64,000 bases of DNA from Sporolactobacillus spathodeae (GTDB lineage: Bacteria; Bacillota; Bacilli; Bacillales; Sporolactobacillaceae): contig NZ_JAFBEV010000003.1 of assembly GCF_016908935.1 (NCBI RefSeq), forward strand, positions 1 through 64,000. The letters run 5' to 3'. Under the pieces are notes generated by a model. It saw only the letters and a list, made by a program, of their open reading frames with translations. It was not told where the DNA came from and searched no databases. Below are positions 38,050 to 47,506 of this stretch, in pieces. Made by a program: the position numbers and the translations under genes. Each line of letters begins with the position of its first letter. The stretch's first letter is position 1.

Positions 38050-38544
38050 ATGTCTGAAACGGAAACAAAATTGGAAAAAGTCATTTTATTTACGCTGGGT
38101 GCAGATACATATGGGGTACCAATTACCCAAGTGCTTTCAATTGAGCGGATTCAGTCAATTACTCGCGTTCCGAATGCAGATTTCTTTGTTGAAGGGGTTA
38201 TGAATCTACGCGGTTTCATTATACCAGTGATTAATATCCGCAAACGCTTCTTGATGGATGCATCAGAAGTAACAAAAGAGAGTCGAATTATTATTGTTGT
38301 TGTTGACGATCTGAGAGTTGGGCTGCTAGTTGACAGCGCAAAGGAAGTTATCGATATCGACAGGGCAGCTGTGGAAAAAACACCAGAACTCGTTGGCGGT
38401 GTTCAGGCGGATTATATTAGCGGCGTTTGCGGCCTGGACGCGGATCATCTGTTAATTCTGCTTGATCTCCACCATGTACTTAGCGGGAAAGATATCGATC
38501 AAGTCAGAGGTCTCGGGGAGACTGAAAATGTACGGACCGAATGA
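38050..38544 (+). CDS. cheW: Chemotaxis coupling protein CheW
   Basis: Adaptor linking receptors to CheA; homologous to CheA P5. Motifs: LGADTYGVPITQVLSIER, VEGVMNLRGFIIPVINIRKR. 164 aa. GAGGAGGAGG lies upstream. The end overlaps cheC by 17 bases. Confidence 0.96.
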   Translation: MSETETKLEKVILFTLGADTYGVPITQVLSIERIQSITRVPNADFFVEGVMNLRGFIIPVINIRKRFLMDASEVTKESRIIIVVVDDLRVGLLVDSAKEVIDIDRAAVEKTPELVGGVQADYISGVCGLDADHLLILLDLHHVLSGKDIDQVRGLGETENVRTE

Positions 38545-39142
38545 TTTTGACGAAACCCGTCTTGACTTATTAAAAGAAATCGGGAATATCGGGGCCGGTC
38601 ACGCGGCAGAGGCTCTTTCCCTGCTTTTACACAAGCGTATTGATATGAAAATACCATCGGTGACGATACTGCCGCTGAATGAACTCATTTCAGCTGAGAA
38701 TGAAAAACAAGTGGCGGCTTCCTATATTGGCATTGACGGCGATATCAAGGCTTATTTCTTTATGATCTTTGAGAGCCAATCGGCAAAACGACTGATTGAT
38801 GAACTCGTGCCCGATGGGACAGCCTTTGTGAATGAGTTAGCACAATCTGCTTTTTGCGAAATCGCTAATATTCTTTGCGGATCCTATTTGACCGCTCTCT
38901 CATCCTTCCTGAATATTCAGATCACGCAAACGCCACCGGTTTATGCAGCGGACATGGAAGGCGCGATATTGGGCGAAGGTCTTGCTGAACTTTCCTTGTC
39001 CAATGATTTTGTCATTCTGATTAACGCTGTTTTATCTGATCGTGCGAGCCAGAGACAATTGAAAGGTGATTTTTACTTCATGCCCGTAGCGGAGTCGCTG
39101 GATGCGATCTTCAGATTGACGGAAGGGAAGTCATTTCTGTGA
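38528..39142 (+). CDS. cheC: CheY-P phosphatase CheC
   Basis: Adaptation protein that dephosphorylates CheY-P and sequesters CheD. Both phosphatase motifs are visible: EIGNIGAGHAAEAL and EIANILCGSYLTALSSFL. 204 aa (209 in B. subtilis). ATG at 38528 after GGGGAG, seven bases. Confidence 0.96.
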   Translation: MYGPNDFDETRLDLLKEIGNIGAGHAAEALSLLLHKRIDMKIPSVTILPLNELISAENEKQVAASYIGIDGDIKAYFFMIFESQSAKRLIDELVPDGTAFVNELAQSAFCEIANILCGSYLTALSSFLNIQITQTPPVYAADMEGAILGEGLAELSLSNDFVILINAVLSDRASQRQLKGDFYFMPVAESLDAIFRLTEGKSFL

Positions 39143-39618
39143 TTCACGTCGGCCTGTCTGAGATTAAGTATGCAGAGGCTCCGGAAATACTGAAAAGTAT
39201 GGGGCTCGGCTCGTGTGTCGGGGTGGTTATTTATCATGAATCCATGCACATTGCCGGCATGGCACATGTCATGTTACCTGATTCAACTCTTGCCCATGCC
39301 CAATCCTTTTTGCCTGGCAAATTTGCGGATACAGCTGTTCCAGAACTTGTCGCTTCTTTGACGAGACGCGGCGTTAGTCTTCACGAGTTAAAGGCAAAAA
39401 TGGCAGGCGGCGCAGAAATGTTCAAATCCACGCGGGTGCTTGCCCTCGATAGTATTGGTAAGCGAAATGCTGAGGCCGTACGCAGCCAGCTCAGCCATTT
39501 TCATATTCCAGTGGTAGCTGAAGAAACAGGCAAAGATTTCGGACGCACGATCGAATTTTTGACGGGTACGTGTCAATTGGTTATCCGGGCAATCAGCCAG
39601 GGTGAACGCGTCATTTAA
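39139..39618 (+). CDS. cheD: Chemoreceptor glutamine deamidase CheD
   Basis: Deamidates receptor glutamines and stimulates CheC. Catalytic Cys in MGLGSCVGVVIY and His in AGMAHVMLP. 159 aa. GTG start overlaps the cheC stop (GTGA), indicating coupled translation with its partner. Confidence 0.96.
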   Translation: MIHVGLSEIKYAEAPEILKSMGLGSCVGVVIYHESMHIAGMAHVMLPDSTLAHAQSFLPGKFADTAVPELVASLTRRGVSLHELKAKMAGGAEMFKSTRVLALDSIGKRNAEAVRSQLSHFHIPVVAEETGKDFGRTIEFLTGTCQLVIRAISQGERVI

Positions 39619-39645
39619 TGTTACGTTTTTTAGGAGGAATCAGAA

Positions 39646-40422
39646 ATGGCCAAAGCCGAAGCGAACGAGGCAGAATATTGGAATCGTTGGTATGCTTCCC
39701 GTGATAAAGAGGCTGCCAATTTCATCCTTCAGCAGTATAGTTCTCTTGTTCACTATCATGTACAACGCATCAGTTCCGGATTGCCGAAAAATGTTGATCG
39801 CAGCGATCTGCAAAGTTTCGGCCTGATTGGACTATATGATGCGCTCGAAAAATTTGATCGAGCGCGCGACCTAAAATTTGATACATATGCTTCTTTTCGA
39901 GTCCGAGGCGCCATACTGGATGGGTTAAGAAAGCAGGATTGGATGCCGCGTTCCATGCGTGAGAAAAGCAAGAAGATCGAAAAGGCAGCCGAGATCATCG
40001 AACAACAAAAAATGCGCGCGGCCACGCTTGAGGAAGTGGCCGAAGCCTGCGGGATGACGATTGAAGAAGTTTCGCAGATCGTTTCTGAAGGGCTATTTTC
40101 GAATCTTCTGTCCATTAATGAAACGAGTGGAGAGTCGGGCAGCGAGATTGCTTTGTCCGGAATTGAAGACACAGAAGCAGTCCTTCCAGAGCGCCATTTG
40201 GTCGAGCAGGAAGACCATCAAATGCTTGCAAACGAAATTGATAAGTTAGGCGAAAAAGAGCGGTTGGTGGTTTCTCTCTTCTATTTTGATGGCTTGACGT
40301 TGACAGAAATCGGACAAGTGCTTGATCTCTCCACTTCACGAATTTCACAAATCCATAGTAAAGCGCTGTTCAAATTAAGACAATTCCTTGGAAAAGGGAA
40401 AGCCGGCGAACGCTACAAATGA
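39646..40422 (+). CDS. sigD: RNA polymerase sigma factor SigD (FliA type)
   Basis: Sigma-28-family factor for flagellin, motor and autolysin genes. Region 2 (LQSFGLIGLYDALEKFD, FDTYASFRVRGAILDGLRK), region 3 and region 4 HTH (LTLTEIGQVLDLSTSRISQI) are complete. 258 aa (254 in B. subtilis). TAGGAGGAA precedes the ATG. Confidence 0.97.
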   Translation: MAKAEANEAEYWNRWYASRDKEAANFILQQYSSLVHYHVQRISSGLPKNVDRSDLQSFGLIGLYDALEKFDRARDLKFDTYASFRVRGAILDGLRKQDWMPRSMREKSKKIEKAAEIIEQQKMRAATLEEVAEACGMTIEEVSQIVSEGLFSNLLSINETSGESGSEIALSGIEDTEAVLPERHLVEQEDHQMLANEIDKLGEKERLVVSLFYFDGLTLTEIGQVLDLSTSRISQIHSKALFKLRQFLGKGKAGERYK

Positions 40423-40438
40423 AAAGCAGGTGAAAAGG

Positions 40439-40996
40439 TTGGCAACAATTTGGATCGTCCTTAATTTTGTTCTCATCATATTAGCGTTTTACCTTATCTT
40501 GCACCTCTATCAAAACATTCGTCTACTTCAAAAGACAAGTACAGAGGAGATTGCTAAAGAAATTGATGCCGTCTTCCATGTCTATATTGAAGATACACGC
40601 ACTGAAAATGAAAAATTAATTGTTGCATTAAAACAGATGCTTCAGGAGAATCAGACAGCGGCAAAACGGAAGCCGCAAAGGAAAAAAACAAAGACGCTTG
40701 ACAACACCGCTGAAAAAAAGGCAACTGAGTTGCAACCAGGGTTTAAACAGATGCTTGATCGGGAAATCGGGCAGGCCGACACGGAGCAGACATCAGCTAG
40801 AGAAAACGCGCCCATTGCGGCGAACGATTGGTTTCCGCCGATCGATCAAATAAATGATACAGTTGAAGAATCACCAACGCTAAAAGCGATCAAGTTGCAA
40901 AAACAGGGCTTGACCCCAGCAGAAATCGCCAAGAAGCTCGGATGCGGCGAAGGCGAAGTTCTGCTCCTATTGAAAATGCAAGAGAAGGGGAACTGA
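40439..40996 (+). CDS. swrB: SwrB-like membrane-anchored flagellar assembly protein (YlxL)
   Basis: 185 aa. One N-terminal transmembrane helix (WIVLNFVLIILAFYLILHLY), a charged coiled-coil middle and a C-terminal helix-turn-helix-like segment (LTPAEIAKKLGCGEGEVLLL). This architecture and the position after sigD match B. subtilis SwrB, which promotes FliF/FliP-dependent assembly and swarming. The TTG at 40439 is chosen because AGGTG ends seven bases earlier; GTG 40430 is possible. Confidence 0.85.
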   Translation: MATIWIVLNFVLIILAFYLILHLYQNIRLLQKTSTEEIAKEIDAVFHVYIEDTRTENEKLIVALKQMLQENQTAAKRKPQRKKTKTLDNTAEKKATELQPGFKQMLDREIGQADTEQTSARENAPIAANDWFPPIDQINDTVEESPTLKAIKLQKQGLTPAEIAKKLGCGEGEVLLLLKMQEKGN

Positions 40997-41058
40997 GAGT
41001 GAATTTTCCCTGTGTAATGACAATGATCGCCTAATTTGTTGAAATATGCGATGGTTTC

Positions 41059-41087
41059 TTGTCATTAGTTTTGAAGTATGTTATATT
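41059..41087 (+). promoter_or_regulatory. Sigma-A-type promoter for rpsB
   Basis: TTGTCA (41059-41064), 17-base spacer, TATATT (41082-41087). It precedes the structured rpsB leader. Confidence 0.75.
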
Positions 41088-41109
41088 AACTTTTGGTGTC
41101 AATCACACA

Positions 41110-41169
41110 CGCAAGCTGATTGGCTGGCAGGTGCTGAGCAATCAGTTGTTTGTCAAGATGAAGCTTGCG
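41110..41169 (+). promoter_or_regulatory. Structured rpsB leader, likely S2 autoregulatory site
   Basis: Outer stem CGCAAGC (41110-41116) with GCTTGCG (41163-41169) and inner stem TGATTG (41117-41122) with CAATCA (41139-41144) are perfect. It lies between the promoter and the rpsB Shine-Dalgarno. Feedback by S2 is inferred from location and from ribosomal leaders in general. Confidence 0.55.
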
Positions 41170-41199
41170 GCGGAATTAAAACCATAGGAGGAATTTTTG

Positions 41200-41955
41200 A
41201 TGTCAGTTATTTCCATGAAACAGCTCTTGGAATCCGGCGTACATTTCGGTCATCAGACACGCCGCTGGAATCCGAAAATGAAACAATTTATTTTTACCGA
41301 AAGAAACGGGATTTACATTATCGATCTGCAGAAAACAGTCAAGAAAGTCGAAGAAGCTTATAACTTCGTTCGAGACATTGCAGCAGATGGTGGGAAAATC
41401 CTTTTTGTCGGCACAAAGAAACAAGCTCAAGATTCTGTGAAAGCAGAAGCAGAACGTTCCGGTCAATATTTTGTGAATCAGCGCTGGCTCGGCGGTACGC
41501 TGACCAACTTCGAAACGATTCGCAAAAGAATCAAACGCCTCAAAGATATTGAAAAAATGCAGGAAGATGGCACATTCGATGTACTGCCTAAGAAGGAAGT
41601 TGTCGGCCTGAAGAAAGAATTGGCTCGACTTGAAAAATTCCTCGGCGGCATCAAAGACATGACGGCTGTTCCGCAGGCTTTGTTTGTCATTGACCCACGT
41701 AAAGAAAGAATTGCGATTGCTGAAGCACACAAATTGAATATCCCGATTATCGCGATCGTTGATACAAACTGTGATCCGGATGAAATCGATGTTGTTATTC
41801 CGGGTAACGATGATGCTATTCGCGCAGTGAAATTGCTGACAGGAAAAATGGCAGATGCCATTCTCGAAGCAAATCAGGGTGAAGAAACTGAAGAAGTCGC
41901 TCCGGAAGCTGCTGCTGAACCGGAAAAAAGCGAAGAACCTGTAAAAGCTGAGTAA
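41200..41955 (+). CDS. rpsB: 30S ribosomal protein S2
   Basis: Small-subunit protein. Signatures [37 protein letters not shown] and [20 protein letters not shown]. 251 aa with an acidic C-terminal tail (Glu/Ala-rich). The ATG at 41200 follows TAGGAGGAA. A terminator and a repeat copy separate it from tsf. Confidence 0.98.
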   Translation: MSVISMKQLLESGVHFGHQTRRWNPKMKQFIFTERNGIYIIDLQKTVKKVEEAYNFVRDIAADGGKILFVGTKKQAQDSVKAEAERSGQYFVNQRWLGGTLTNFETIRKRIKRLKDIEKMQEDGTFDVLPKKEVVGLKKELARLEKFLGGIKDMTAVPQALFVIDPRKERIAIAEAHKLNIPIIAIVDTNCDPDEIDVVIPGNDDAIRAVKLLTGKMADAILEANQGEETEEVAPEAAAEPEKSEEPVKAE

Positions 41956-41980
41956 TCGCTAGAGATAAACAAACAAACGG

Positions 41981-42016
41981 GTGATAAGGGGAGAAAGCCT
42001 TTTATCACTCTTTTTA
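41981..42016 (+). terminator. Intrinsic terminator between rpsB and tsf
   Basis: GTGATAAGG (41981-41989) pairs with CCTTTTATCAC (41998-42008, with a bulge), followed by a T-rich run. Read-through or a separate promoter is needed for tsf. Confidence 0.75.
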
Positions 42017-42017
42017 T

Positions 42018-42185
42018 GAAAAGCTATGTATAAATTTAATGTTGTTTTTCTGACCAAAAGGCAATGTGTGAGACGCATACGGGAACAGCGTACCAACGAA
42101 ACCCCACGGGCGGTTACTGCCTGTTTGAGGAAGCCCGCGGTCGCGCGTGGCAACGAACACATGGCAATAATCGTTTAAAAACAGC
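42018..42185. repeat. Structured repeat, copy D (diverged), in the rpsB-tsf gap
   Basis: It follows the T tract of the rpsB terminator. Core words GTGAGACGC, CGGGAACAGCGTACCAACGA, CCTGTTTGAGGA and GCCCGCGG align with copy C, but the stems are partly broken. The T-rich right-end hairpin is not evident. Confidence 0.55.
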
Positions 42186-42236
42186 AACAGATAATAAGCC
42201 TTATGAAAAAATCGTAACTTGTCAGGAGGATACACA

Positions 42237-43121
42237 GTGGCAGAAATTAGTGCGAAACTCGTAAAAGAATTACGCGATCAGACAGGCGCCGGCATTATGG
42301 ATTGCAAGCGCGCGCTGACAGAAGCAGACGGTGACTTGAAAAAAGCAGTCGATGTGCTTCGCGAAAAAGGAATGGCAAAAGCTGCTAAGAAATCAAGCCG
42401 TATCGCCGCGGAAGGTTTAGCAGAAATCAAGATCAGCGGCAATAAAGCTGTTGCTCTAGAAGTGAATTCTGAGACAGACTTTGTCGCAAAAAATGCTGAA
42501 TTCAAACAATTGATTAATACGCTTGCTGATCATATTCTCACACAGGACAGTGCAGAAGTTGCCGAAGTACTGACACAAAAATTAAACGGCACTGATGAGA
42601 CTGTCGAAGACCATATCACAGCTGCTATCGCCAAAATCGGCGAAAAACTGTCTCTGAGACGCTTTGCTGTTGTTGAAAAATCAGATGATGAAACATTCGG
42701 CGCTTATCTGCATATGGGTGGTCGAATCGCTGCTCTTGTTAAAATCACTGGTGACAATGCGGAAGCTGCAAAAGATCTCGCGATGCATGTAGCTGCAATT
42801 AAACCGCGTTACATGACGGAAAAGGAAATTCCGGCAGACGTTGTCGCTCATGAAAAAGAAGTGCTGACACAAGAAGCGCTTGGTGAAGGCAAACCGGCAA
42901 ATATTGTTGAAAAAATGGTCATTGGCCGTCTGAAGAAATTCTTTAAGGACATCTGCATCGTTGATCAGCCATTTGTTAAAGATGGAGATATTACGGTTGC
43001 TGAATTCCTAAAGAGCAAGAATGCTGAGATTAAATCGTTTGTACGTTTCGAAGTTGGCGAAGGAATTGAAAAGAAAGAAGAAAATTTTGCAGACGAAGTC
43101 AAAGCGCAAATGAAGCAATGA
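42237..43121 (+). CDS. tsf: Translation elongation factor Ts
   Basis: Nucleotide exchange factor for EF-Tu. N-terminal UBA-like segment and signature [20 protein letters not shown]; core motif [11 protein letters not shown]. 294 aa (293 in B. subtilis). GTG start at 42237, eight bases after CAGGAGG. Confidence 0.97.
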   Translation: MAEISAKLVKELRDQTGAGIMDCKRALTEADGDLKKAVDVLREKGMAKAAKKSSRIAAEGLAEIKISGNKAVALEVNSETDFVAKNAEFKQLINTLADHILTQDSAEVAEVLTQKLNGTDETVEDHITAAIAKIGEKLSLRRFAVVEKSDDETFGAYLHMGGRIAALVKITGDNAEAAKDLAMHVAAIKPRYMTEKEIPADVVAHEKEVLTQEALGEGKPANIVEKMVIGRLKKFFKDICIVDQPFVKDGDITVAEFLKSKNAEIKSFVRFEVGEGIEKKEENFADEVKAQMKQ

Positions 43122-43194
43122 TTGGCGCCAATCACGTGTCACTCGGCAGTTAATACTGACAGCCGGTGCGCCTCTGACGATAGCAAGAAACAAA

Positions 43195-43226
43195 ATGGGG
43201 CACGGATTGCGTGTCCCATTTTTTTG
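43195..43226 (+). terminator. Intrinsic terminator downstream of tsf
   Basis: ATGGGGCAC (43195-43203) with GTGTCCCAT (43211-43219), 7-base loop, then a run of T residues. Confidence 0.85.
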
Positions 43227-43270
43227 AAAGATAAGAATGTATCAGATGTTGCACGAGAAGATGACGAGAA
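43226..43270. repeat. Solo left end of the structured repeat (copy F)
   Basis: GAAAGATAAGAATGTATCAGAT followed by a GCACGAGAAGA segment resembles the left end of copies C and E and again starts at the end of a terminator T tract. The GC-rich core is absent. Confidence 0.4.
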
Positions 43271-43352
43271 ATATTGTCACCCTCACGCATCAAAAATGGA
43301 AACAAAGATGGTGTGAAACGAAATACAGTTATTCCAGAAAGGAAGATGGATG

Positions 43353-44078
43353 ATGCCGGAAAAGGCGAAATACAAGCGTGTCATTTTGAAATTAAGCGGC
43401 GAGGCTCTTGCGGGGAAAAATGGTTATGGTATATCTCCAGAAGTCATTCGCTCGATTACGATGCAGGTTAAAGAAGTCGTTGATTTGCATGTCGAAGTGG
43501 CCATTGTTGTTGGCGCGGGCAATATCTGGCGTGGGAAAACCGGTAGCGAAATGGGTATGGATCGGGCACAGGCTGATTATATGGGCATGCTAGCAACCGT
43601 TCTTAATGCGCTGGCACTTCAGGATAGTCTTGAAGGACTGGGTGTAGAAACGCGTGTGCAGACTTCGATCGAGATGCGACAGGTCGCTGAGCCTTATATT
43701 CGTAGACGCGCCATTCGCCATCTTGAAAAAGGACGTGTCGTTATTTTTGCTGCCGGCACAGGTAATCCGTATTTCTCGACAGATACGACGGCAGCGCTTC
43801 GTGCAGCAGAAATCGAAGCTGATGTCATTTTAATGGCAAAGAATAATGTTGATGGCGTTTATTCGGCGGATCCGAAAGTTGATAAAACAGCTAAAAAGTA
43901 TAAAGAAATTTCTTATCTAAAAGTATTGAACGAAGGACTGCAGGTTATGGATTCAACGGCGTCCTCGCTAAGCATGGATAATGATATTCCGCTGGTCGTT
44001 TTTTCACTTTGCGAAGAAGGTAACATCAGGCGAGCCGTACTTGGTGAAAATATTGGCACAGTCGTAAAGGGGAGATAA
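43353..44078 (+). CDS. pyrH: Uridylate kinase (UMP kinase)
   Basis: Hexameric bacterial UMP kinase of the amino acid kinase family. Motifs: [27 protein letters not shown], and the C-terminal [17 protein letters not shown]. 241 aa. Tandem ATG codons at 43350 and 43353; the second has the better spacing from AAAGGAAG. frr follows after three bases. Confidence 0.97.
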   Translation: MPEKAKYKRVILKLSGEALAGKNGYGISPEVIRSITMQVKEVVDLHVEVAIVVGAGNIWRGKTGSEMGMDRAQADYMGMLATVLNALALQDSLEGLGVETRVQTSIEMRQVAEPYIRRRAIRHLEKGRVVIFAAGTGNPYFSTDTTAALRAAEIEADVILMAKNNVDGVYSADPKVDKTAKKYKEISYLKVLNEGLQVMDSTASSLSMDNDIPLVVFSLCEEGNIRRAVLGENIGTVVKGR

Positions 44079-44081
44079 CTG

Positions 44082-44642
44082 ATGTCGGTAAATGAAGTAT
44101 TAAGCGAAGCACGTTTAAAAATGGAGAAATCCGTTGCTGCATATCAGCGGGAATTGGTCACCATACGCGCCGGACGGGCAAACCCGTCAATTCTGAATAA
44201 AGTTACAGCAGAATATTATGGCGCGGAAACACCGATAAAACAATTAGCATCGATTACTGCGCCAGAGGCACGTCTTTTGCTCATACAGCCTTATGATCGG
44301 AGCGCGCTTGCCAATATTGAACGCGGTATTCTAAAATCCGATCTTGGGATTACGCCGACTAATGATGGAACGGTGATTCGGATTGCCATCCCACCGCTGA
44401 CTGAAGAGAGGCGCACGGAGCTGGTTAAAGTGATACGAAAAATCTCTGAAGAAGCGAAAATCGCTGTGCGCAATGTTCGCCGCGAAGCGAATGAACAGAT
44501 TAAGAAACAGGAAAAAAGTAATGAATTGACCAAAGATGACGTGCGCGCCGCTGAAGACGATGTACAGAAATTGACCGATGAAACGATTAAGAAAATCGAT
44601 AAGATTTCCTCTGATAAAGAAAAGGAAATTATGGATATCTAA
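44082..44642 (+). CDS. frr: Ribosome recycling factor
   Basis: Splits post-termination ribosomes with EF-G. Three-helix bundle protein with signatures [29 protein letters not shown] and [15 protein letters not shown]. 186 aa (185 in B. subtilis). AAAGGGGAG before the ATG. Confidence 0.98.
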   Translation: MSVNEVLSEARLKMEKSVAAYQRELVTIRAGRANPSILNKVTAEYYGAETPIKQLASITAPEARLLLIQPYDRSALANIERGILKSDLGITPTNDGTVIRIAIPPLTEERRTELVKVIRKISEEAKIAVRNVRREANEQIKKQEKSNELTKDDVRAAEDDVQKLTDETIKKIDKISSDKEKEIMDI

Positions 44643-44726
44643 AGCAACGAAGCCGGATGTTCGGATTCCGCCGTTTTTCAAGAACAGCGTGTTCGGGCCC
44701 GGCTTGTTTGTATTGGAGGAAAACGG

Positions 44727-45512
44727 ATGTTTGGTAAATTTTCCTTGAACAAAAAAGGAAACTCAGAGCTGCCCGCGGTAAACCCTTCTGAATTGAGCCG
44801 GATACCGGAACACGTGGCAATTATCATGGATGGAAACGGCAGATGGGCCCAGCGTCGTGGATTGCCGCGGATTGCCGGCCACAGGGAAGCGATGAAAACT
44901 GTCAAACGAATCACGGCAGAGGCACAGCATCTCGGTGTCAAGGTGCTGACGCTTTATACGTTCTCCACTGAAAATTGGAAACGTCCCAAAGCAGAAGTAG
45001 ATTTCCTGATGAAATTGCCGGAACAATTTCTCCATTCCTACCTCGTTGAGCTTAAAAAAAATAATGTTCAGGTTCAAGTCATGGGAGATCTGTCGATTAT
45101 TCCTGAACATACATTATTAGCCGTAAACCAGGCTATTTCGGAGACGAAAAACAATAGTGGGCTTATTCTTAATTTCGCGCTGAATTACGGAAGTTATGCG
45201 GAATTAACACAAGCGATCAAAAGGATAGCACAGGACGTGTTGGATAGAAAGCTAGCCATTGATGCCATTGATGTGCAGGCAGTATCTGCTCGGCTCTTGA
45301 ATCCAGAACTTCCGGCCCCTGATTTACTGATTCGTACTGGCGGCGAACTTCGGCTCAGTAATTTCATGCTTTGGCAGCTCGCTTATACTGAACTTTATTT
45401 TACAGATGTGTATTGGCCGGACTTTGCTGAAGAAGATCTCCGCCAGGCGATTCACTCGTTTTCCGAACGTCAACGTCGTTATGGCGGTTTAAATGGCGGG
45501 GGGACAAAGTAA
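44727..45512 (+). CDS. uppS: Undecaprenyl diphosphate synthase
   Basis: cis-Prenyltransferase producing the C55 lipid carrier for peptidoglycan and teichoic acid. Catalytic D35 in VAIIMDGNGRWAQRRG; YTFSTENWKRP; RTGGELRLSNFMLWQLAYTE. 261 aa. TTGGAGG before the ATG. cdsA starts one base after its stop. Confidence 0.98.
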   Translation: MFGKFSLNKKGNSELPAVNPSELSRIPEHVAIIMDGNGRWAQRRGLPRIAGHREAMKTVKRITAEAQHLGVKVLTLYTFSTENWKRPKAEVDFLMKLPEQFLHSYLVELKKNNVQVQVMGDLSIIPEHTLLAVNQAISETKNNSGLILNFALNYGSYAELTQAIKRIAQDVLDRKLAIDAIDVQAVSARLLNPELPAPDLLIRTGGELRLSNFMLWQLAYTELYFTDVYWPDFAEEDLRQAIHSFSERQRRYGGLNGGGTK

Positions 45513-45513
45513 A

Positions 45514-46314
45514 ATGAAACAACGGATTATCACCGGCGTTTTCGCAGGCGCTGTTTATCTTTTTCTACTTTGGCTTGGATCGCTGCCTTTTGCCTTATTT
45601 ACGGCGCTTATCGCGGTGATCAGCTTCTTGGAGCTGGCAGCCATGAAAAAGTTGCGACGCACTTCAACGGTAATTATCATTGCATCTGTGTTTGTCGGTC
45701 TGATTGTGATCGGAGCGGTTTTTGAAACGACTTCTTCCTTATCTGCTCCATCCTATTTTATCAGGCTGCTCGTTGGGCTCAGCTTGGTCCTTCTATCAGC
45801 TACAGTCCTTTCAAAGAATCGATTTCAATTTGAACAAGCTTCTTATGTACTCTTTGCTGTATTCTATATTGGCTTTTCTTTTTATTTGCTTGTTCATCTG
45901 CGTTATCAAAGCCTCCCACTGCTGCTGTTCGTACAGATTATTATTTGGGCGACGGACAGCGGTGCCTATTTTGTCGGGAGAAAGTGGGGCAGGCATAAAC
46001 TGGCCCAGCATATCAGTCCGAATAAAACAATTGAAGGATCGGCCGGTGGGATTCTCTGCGCAATCCTATGTGCAATCATTTTTCAGTCGATTCTCCAGAC
46101 AGCGCTGTTTCCATCGTGGGTCTTTTTGCTCGTAATCAGCCTATTGATAGCTATTGCGGGCCAATTAGGCGATTTGGCGGAATCAGCGGTCAAACGCTAT
46201 TTTATGGTGAAAGATTCAGGCGCCATTCTTCCCGGGCATGGCGGATTATTTGATCGGTTCGATAGTCTTATCTTTGTCCTGCCGCTGCTTTTTTTGCTCG
46301 GCGTTATTGATTGA
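45514..46314 (+). CDS. cdsA: Phosphatidate cytidylyltransferase
   Basis: Integral membrane enzyme making CDP-diacylglycerol. About eight hydrophobic segments; the C-terminal signature SAVKRYFMVKDSGAILPGHG, then GLFDRFDS is complete. 266 aa (269 in B. subtilis). ATG at 45514, after the uppS stop. Confidence 0.97.
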   Translation: MKQRIITGVFAGAVYLFLLWLGSLPFALFTALIAVISFLELAAMKKLRRTSTVIIIASVFVGLIVIGAVFETTSSLSAPSYFIRLLVGLSLVLLSATVLSKNRFQFEQASYVLFAVFYIGFSFYLLVHLRYQSLPLLLFVQIIIWATDSGAYFVGRKWGRHKLAQHISPNKTIEGSAGGILCAILCAIIFQSILQTALFPSWVFLLVISLLIAIAGQLGDLAESAVKRYFMVKDSGAILPGHGGLFDRFDSLIFVLPLLFLLGVID

Positions 46315-46329
46315 TCGGAGGAAATCAAA

Positions 46330-47487
46330 TTGAAGACGATAAGTTTACTCGGCGCAACAGGTTCTGTTGGGATGCAGACGTTGCAGGTCGTACGCGAACA
46401 CCCCGATCTTTTCTCAATCGAAGCGTTCGCTTTCGGTACAAATATAGCCAAAGCGCTTCCCCTGATCCGCGAATTCAAGCCATCACTAGTCGCTGTGAAA
46501 GATCAGACGACAGCTGGAAAAATTGACTTTGAACTTGGCGGCAGCGTGAAAATCGTCAGCGGGCTGCAAGGGATGATTGAAGCGGCAACCTGGGAGAAAA
46601 GCGAGGTATTGGTCAATGCCGTTTTGGGAAGCATCGGGCTGGAACCAACACTTGCGGCAATCGAAGCTGGAAAAACGATTGGTCTCGCGAACAAAGAAAC
46701 ACTTGTTACTGCCGGGCATTTAGTGATTGGACAGGCCAAACGTTACGGAACAGCGATTCTTCCAATTGACAGCGAGCATTCTGCAATTTTTCAATCGATG
46801 CAAGGGCAAGATCGAAGTAAGGTGACTCGATTGATTCTGACTGCCTCTGGCGGCAGTTTTCGCGATAAGACGAGAGAAGAACTGAAAAATGTAACCGTTC
46901 GCCAGGCACTGGCTCATCCGAATTGGTCAATGGGTGCGAAAATTACAGTCGATTCCGCGACACTTATGAATAAGGGACTTGAAGTGATCGAGGCACATTG
47001 GCTTTTCAATATGCCTTTTGACAAGATTGACACTTTGATTCATCGTGAGAGTATTGTTCATTCTCTTGTTGAATATGCTGATCACAGTCAAATTGCTCAG
47101 CTTGGTGAACCTAGCATGCTTGTTCCGATTCAATATGCGCTGACCTACCCCAAGAGACTTGAACTGAAGCAGACAAAGCGTTTAAACTTATGGGAAATAG
47201 GAACGCTTCATTTTCAAAAAGTGGACAACACGCGTTTTCCATGTATCGGACTGGCCTATTCAGCTGGCAGAGCAGGTGGTTCATACCCAACGGTGCTAAA
47301 CGCGGCTAACGAGGCGGCCGTTCATGCTTTTTTGCAAGGAGAGATTCATTTTCTTGACATTGAATCTTTAGTGCAGGCAGCATTGGATGCCCATCAAGGC
47401 ATTGAAACACCTGACTTGGCTGCGATCAAGGAAACCGATCGCAGAGCAAGAGAATTTGTAACAGGAAAAGTTATGCATCATAAATGA
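46330..47487 (+). CDS. dxr: 1-deoxy-D-xylulose-5-phosphate reductoisomerase
   Basis: NADPH-dependent second step of the MEP isoprenoid pathway, supplying UppS. NADPH motif LLGATGSVGMQTL; active-site ANKETLVTAG and PIDSEHSAIFQ; NWSMGAKITVDSATLMNKGL. 385 aa. TTG start at 46330 after ATCGGAGGAA. Confidence 0.97.
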   Translation: MKTISLLGATGSVGMQTLQVVREHPDLFSIEAFAFGTNIAKALPLIREFKPSLVAVKDQTTAGKIDFELGGSVKIVSGLQGMIEAATWEKSEVLVNAVLGSIGLEPTLAAIEAGKTIGLANKETLVTAGHLVIGQAKRYGTAILPIDSEHSAIFQSMQGQDRSKVTRLILTASGGSFRDKTREELKNVTVRQALAHPNWSMGAKITVDSATLMNKGLEVIEAHWLFNMPFDKIDTLIHRESIVHSLVEYADHSQIAQLGEPSMLVPIQYALTYPKRLELKQTKRLNLWEIGTLHFQKVDNTRFPCIGLAYSAGRAGGSYPTVLNAANEAAVHAFLQGEIHFLDIESLVQAALDAHQGIETPDLAAIKETDRRAREFVTGKVMHHK

Positions 47488-47506
47488 GGCAGAGGTGACG
47501 TTTATC

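Noticed and set aside
42064-42264. 66-codon frame over repeat copy D running into tsf
   Set aside because: Same explanation; the repeat core is non-coding and the frame is not kept in other copies.
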